From positions 1 to 17,875 of the forward strand of contig SFGV01000039.1 of assembly GCA_004557545.1 (NCBI GenBank): 17,875 nt of DNA, given 5' to 3'. This DNA comes from Succinatimonas hippei (lineage in GTDB: Bacteria > Pseudomonadota > Gammaproteobacteria > Enterobacterales > Succinivibrionaceae). Every line of letters starts with the position of its first letter. Position 1 is the first letter of the stretch. The position numbers and the translations under genes are program-made. A model generated the notes under the pieces. The model saw only the letters and a list, made by a program, of their open reading frames with translations, was not told where the DNA came from and ran no database searches. Shown in pieces: positions 16,233 through 17,875 of this stretch.

Positions 16233-17341
16233 TGTTCTATCCTTCTGTAAATATCCTTAAGGCTCTCGCGACGTTTGCCGCGGGAATTGCGCGCCGAGAC
16301 ATCAAAAAGTCCCTCAAAGCGCGTTCTGCCAGGCATGGCCATGGCGTTTTTGTTGTATTGGGATCCCGATGAGACCGGATTTTGGGAATGGCGGGCCGGA
16401 TTTTGAGATGCCGGACGTTCATCGTCATACGCGTAATTCCATTCAACCTGCCTGTCCGAGAACATGGACTTAGAGATCCTCGAGAGCAGGGATGAAGATA
16501 CCTCGCGCTTTTTGGTGAAAATCTTGTGTCCGTTTCTATCAGCGCCAGCTGACTCATCAGGAACTTTTGTGTTATAGGCGCTGTTTCTTAATGAAGAGAC
16601 CGCCTGGGCGGACTGTTCGGCATTTTTGAGCTGCTCAAGTGTAGCGGCGTTTTTAAAAGCCTGATCTGCGGCTGACCGCAATCTCCCTTCCTCATAACGC
16701 AGATCAGCGCTGTTCATGTTAGCTCGCAGGAAGGTATTGTCATGCGCGTAGCTCGATGTGGGAGAAGCGTTATTTTTAAGTGTCCGGGCTATGCTCGAAG
16801 CGTGAGCAGGGGATCCTCTATCAGAGGATGATACAGCGTAATCAAAAGATCTGCTCTTTAATATAGCCTCGGCGCTGTGTGACGATATGGCAGTGGTATT
16901 AACCTGGCCTTTACCATCTGTATCAGAGCCAGAGTAACCTCTGGCTGATGAAGCTCCGTCTCCTGTCTTTGGTAACGCGCTGTTTGGTTTACTCGTTGTC
17001 ACCGCGTTGCCCCACAGGGCGGAATTAAGCCCTGACCTTGTTTCATTTTTATCCGCGAGGACCTTTTTGTTGCTTAGCATGTCCTGAATTGAGATCTTCT
17101 CAATATGTGTGCTTGAAGGTGCGAAGCGCTCTTCATTATCAAGCAGGACATTCTCCTGATTTCTGGTTTTTGAGCTGAATATCCCTGACGGGGTACTGGC
17201 TTTCTCACTGCCTGAAGCTACTTTGAAAGACGAATTCTTGTCAGCCTGGCGCAACAGCGACCAGCGCGAGTAGTCGGTATTGCTCTCGCGCTTGCTGAAG
17301 CTGCGGTAATTCAAGCCGTCCGGATTGTTGTTATTGTCCAT
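16223..17341 (-). CDS. Disordered protein opening the cellulose operon, possibly BcsP/BcsR-like
   Basis: A 372-residue, Ser/Asn/Lys/Arg-rich protein with no signal peptide or membrane segment, so probably cytoplasmic. Most of it (about 35-335) looks intrinsically disordered. Two ends look conserved. The N-terminus NYRSFSKRESNTDYSRWSLL (11-30) resembles, from memory, the short BcsR/BcsP-type segment found before BcsQ in other cellulose operons. The C-terminus RFEGLFDVSARNSRGKRRES (341-360) then LKDIYRRIEQ looks like a short basic helix suited to docking. It overlaps bcsQ by 10 bp, which suggests a partner of BcsQ and BcsA. The ATG at 17341 has AGGA only 3 nt upstream, tighter than normal; the next Met is near residue 88. 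Identity as BcsP is a guess; reality as a gene is well supported by operon position. Confidence 0.7.
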   Translation of the reverse strand: MDNNNNPDGLNYRSFSKRESNTDYSRWSLLRQADKNSSFKVASGSEKASTPSGIFSSKTRNQENVLLDNEERFAPSSTHIEKISIQDMLSNKKVLADKNETRSGLNSALWGNAVTTSKPNSALPKTGDGASSARGYSGSDTDGKGQVNTTAISSHSAEAILKSRSFDYAVSSSDRGSPAHASSIARTLKNNASPTSSYAHDNTFLRANMNSADLRYEEGRLRSAADQAFKNAATLEQLKNAEQSAQAVSSLRNSAYNTKVPDESAGADRNGHKIFTKKREVSSSLLSRISKSMFSDRQVEWNYAYDDERPASQNPARHSQNPVSSGSQYNKNAMAMPGRTRFEGLFDVSARNSRGKRRESLKDIYRRIEQCQ

Positions 17342-17400
17342 GCTTCCTGAGTTTCCGGGTGATTTATTGGTATCTGCTTTTATCTAGGATTTTTCTTTCT

Positions 17401-17409
17401 GTTATATCA
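17401..17409 (-). promoter_or_regulatory. Candidate extended -10 promoter of the cellulose operon
   Basis: The minus strand reads TGATATAAC (17409-17401), an extended -10 (TG-n-TATAAC). No good -35 is seen 17-18 bp upstream, as expected for this class or for an activated promoter. The leader would be about 53 nt. The rest of 17342-17491 shows no gene apart from a 9-codon ORF. Confidence 0.35.
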
Positions 17410-17491
17410 CAGAGGCCGGTAGAGAATAGCAGGCTGTATCGTAATTGTGTTTAAAAAGACCTGATTTTGCCTTTATTTCATGCCCATTACC

Positions 17492-17875
17492 TTAAGAAGC
17501 ATTTTGGCTCCTTTCGGTAACGGACTCGTTTTGGATGATTGACTCTATTATAAGAGCCACATCCTTTTTACATAAACTGTCTCTTTGCGATGGTTTCGTT
17601 CTTTGACAACTCGCTACGATTTTTTCGATGAGATTTTGCCTTAGCTCATAGCAGGCGCTGTCCTTAAGCGTGATGAGCTTGTTAAAGAAGCCCTGGAAGT
17701 GAGGAGACATATGCACCTTGAGCATAGACAGGAACGGCCTGTCTGTGGTGTTAGTTGCGATGAGCGAGATCATGCTCTTGAGCACCGGGCACAAAGCACA
17801 TATGCAGATCCAAAAGAGCACAATTTCTCTCTTTGCTAAGTTGATGCCCTGAAGGCCGTTACCTGACTTCAGACA
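17492..17875 (-). CDS. C-terminal part of an unidentified helical protein, possibly a TetR-type regulator (runs off the right edge)
   Basis: The frame is open to the window edge, so the true start lies outside; 127 residues are visible, ending at TAA (17494-17492). The part reads as alpha-helices: a hydrophobic segment with CICALC (a C-x-C-x2-C pattern), then HFQGFFNKLITLKDSACYEL and a basic-polar tail ending TERSQNAS. Helix pattern and the way a hydrophobic helix precedes amphipathic ones resemble the ligand-binding half of TetR-family repressors, but the DNA-binding half is not visible, so this is weak. It lies 150 bp upstream of the cellulose operon on the same strand, where a regulator would be plausible. 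No strong terminator follows; an imperfect 8-bp stem (CCGTTACC/GGTAATGG) spans its stop codon. Confidence 0.45.
   Translation of the reverse strand, partial: CLKSGNGLQGINLAKREIVLFWICICALCPVLKSMISLIATNTTDRPFLSMLKVHMSPHFQGFFNKLITLKDSACYELRQNLIEKIVASCQRTKPSQRDSLCKKDVALIIESIIQNESVTERSQNAS

Noticed and set aside
1..17875. CRISPR arrays, insertion sequences, rRNA genes
   Set aside because: No regularly spaced repeats, transposase-like proteins with terminal repeats, or rRNA sequence were recognised.

Overview
This window looks like chromosomal DNA of a motile, Gram-negative gammaproteobacterium. The evidence is a sigma-54-type flagellin promoter, a Bcs cellulose synthase with BcsB, an outer-membrane BcsC and BcsD, and a tRNA-Gly very close to the enteric consensus. 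An anaerobic gut lineage such as Succinivibrionaceae is a guess from gene content only.

Layout. Positions 1-96 hold the N-terminus of a flagellin on the minus strand, running off the left edge, with a sigma-54-like promoter and two adjacent hairpins in its leader. Positions 97-466 are a divergent intergenic region with several inverted repeats. An AldB-type aldehyde dehydrogenase follows on the plus strand (467-1960) with a strong terminator. After an AT-rich gap with repeats comes a plus-strand AAA/DUF4143-type ATPase (2273-3478), then a minus-strand tRNA-Gly(GCC) with a good sigma-70 promoter. A minus-strand protein with a cysteine-bearing N-terminal domain and a degenerate GGDEF domain lies at 3786-4697.

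From 17341 down to 4825 one minus-strand operon encodes a complete cellulose export machine in the order (bcsP/R-like)-bcsQ-bcsA-bcsB-bcsC-bcsD-bcsZ. Its genes overlap or nearly touch, two junctions are ATGA overlaps, and a clear intrinsic terminator closes it. BcsA makes and translocates the glucan and carries a PilZ domain for c-di-GMP. BcsB guides the chain through the periplasm. BcsC forms the TPR scaffold and outer-membrane pore. BcsD organises the export sites. BcsZ trims the glucan. BcsQ and the disordered first protein probably place or regulate the complex at the cell envelope. Upstream, a partial minus-strand gene (17492-17875) runs off the right edge.

The points most worth a second look are an Ala-rich insertion of about 130 residues inside the BcsC barrel domain, the disordered protein that opens the operon, the catalytically dead GGDEF protein next to it, and a well-initiated small ORF that runs antisense through the tRNA gene.
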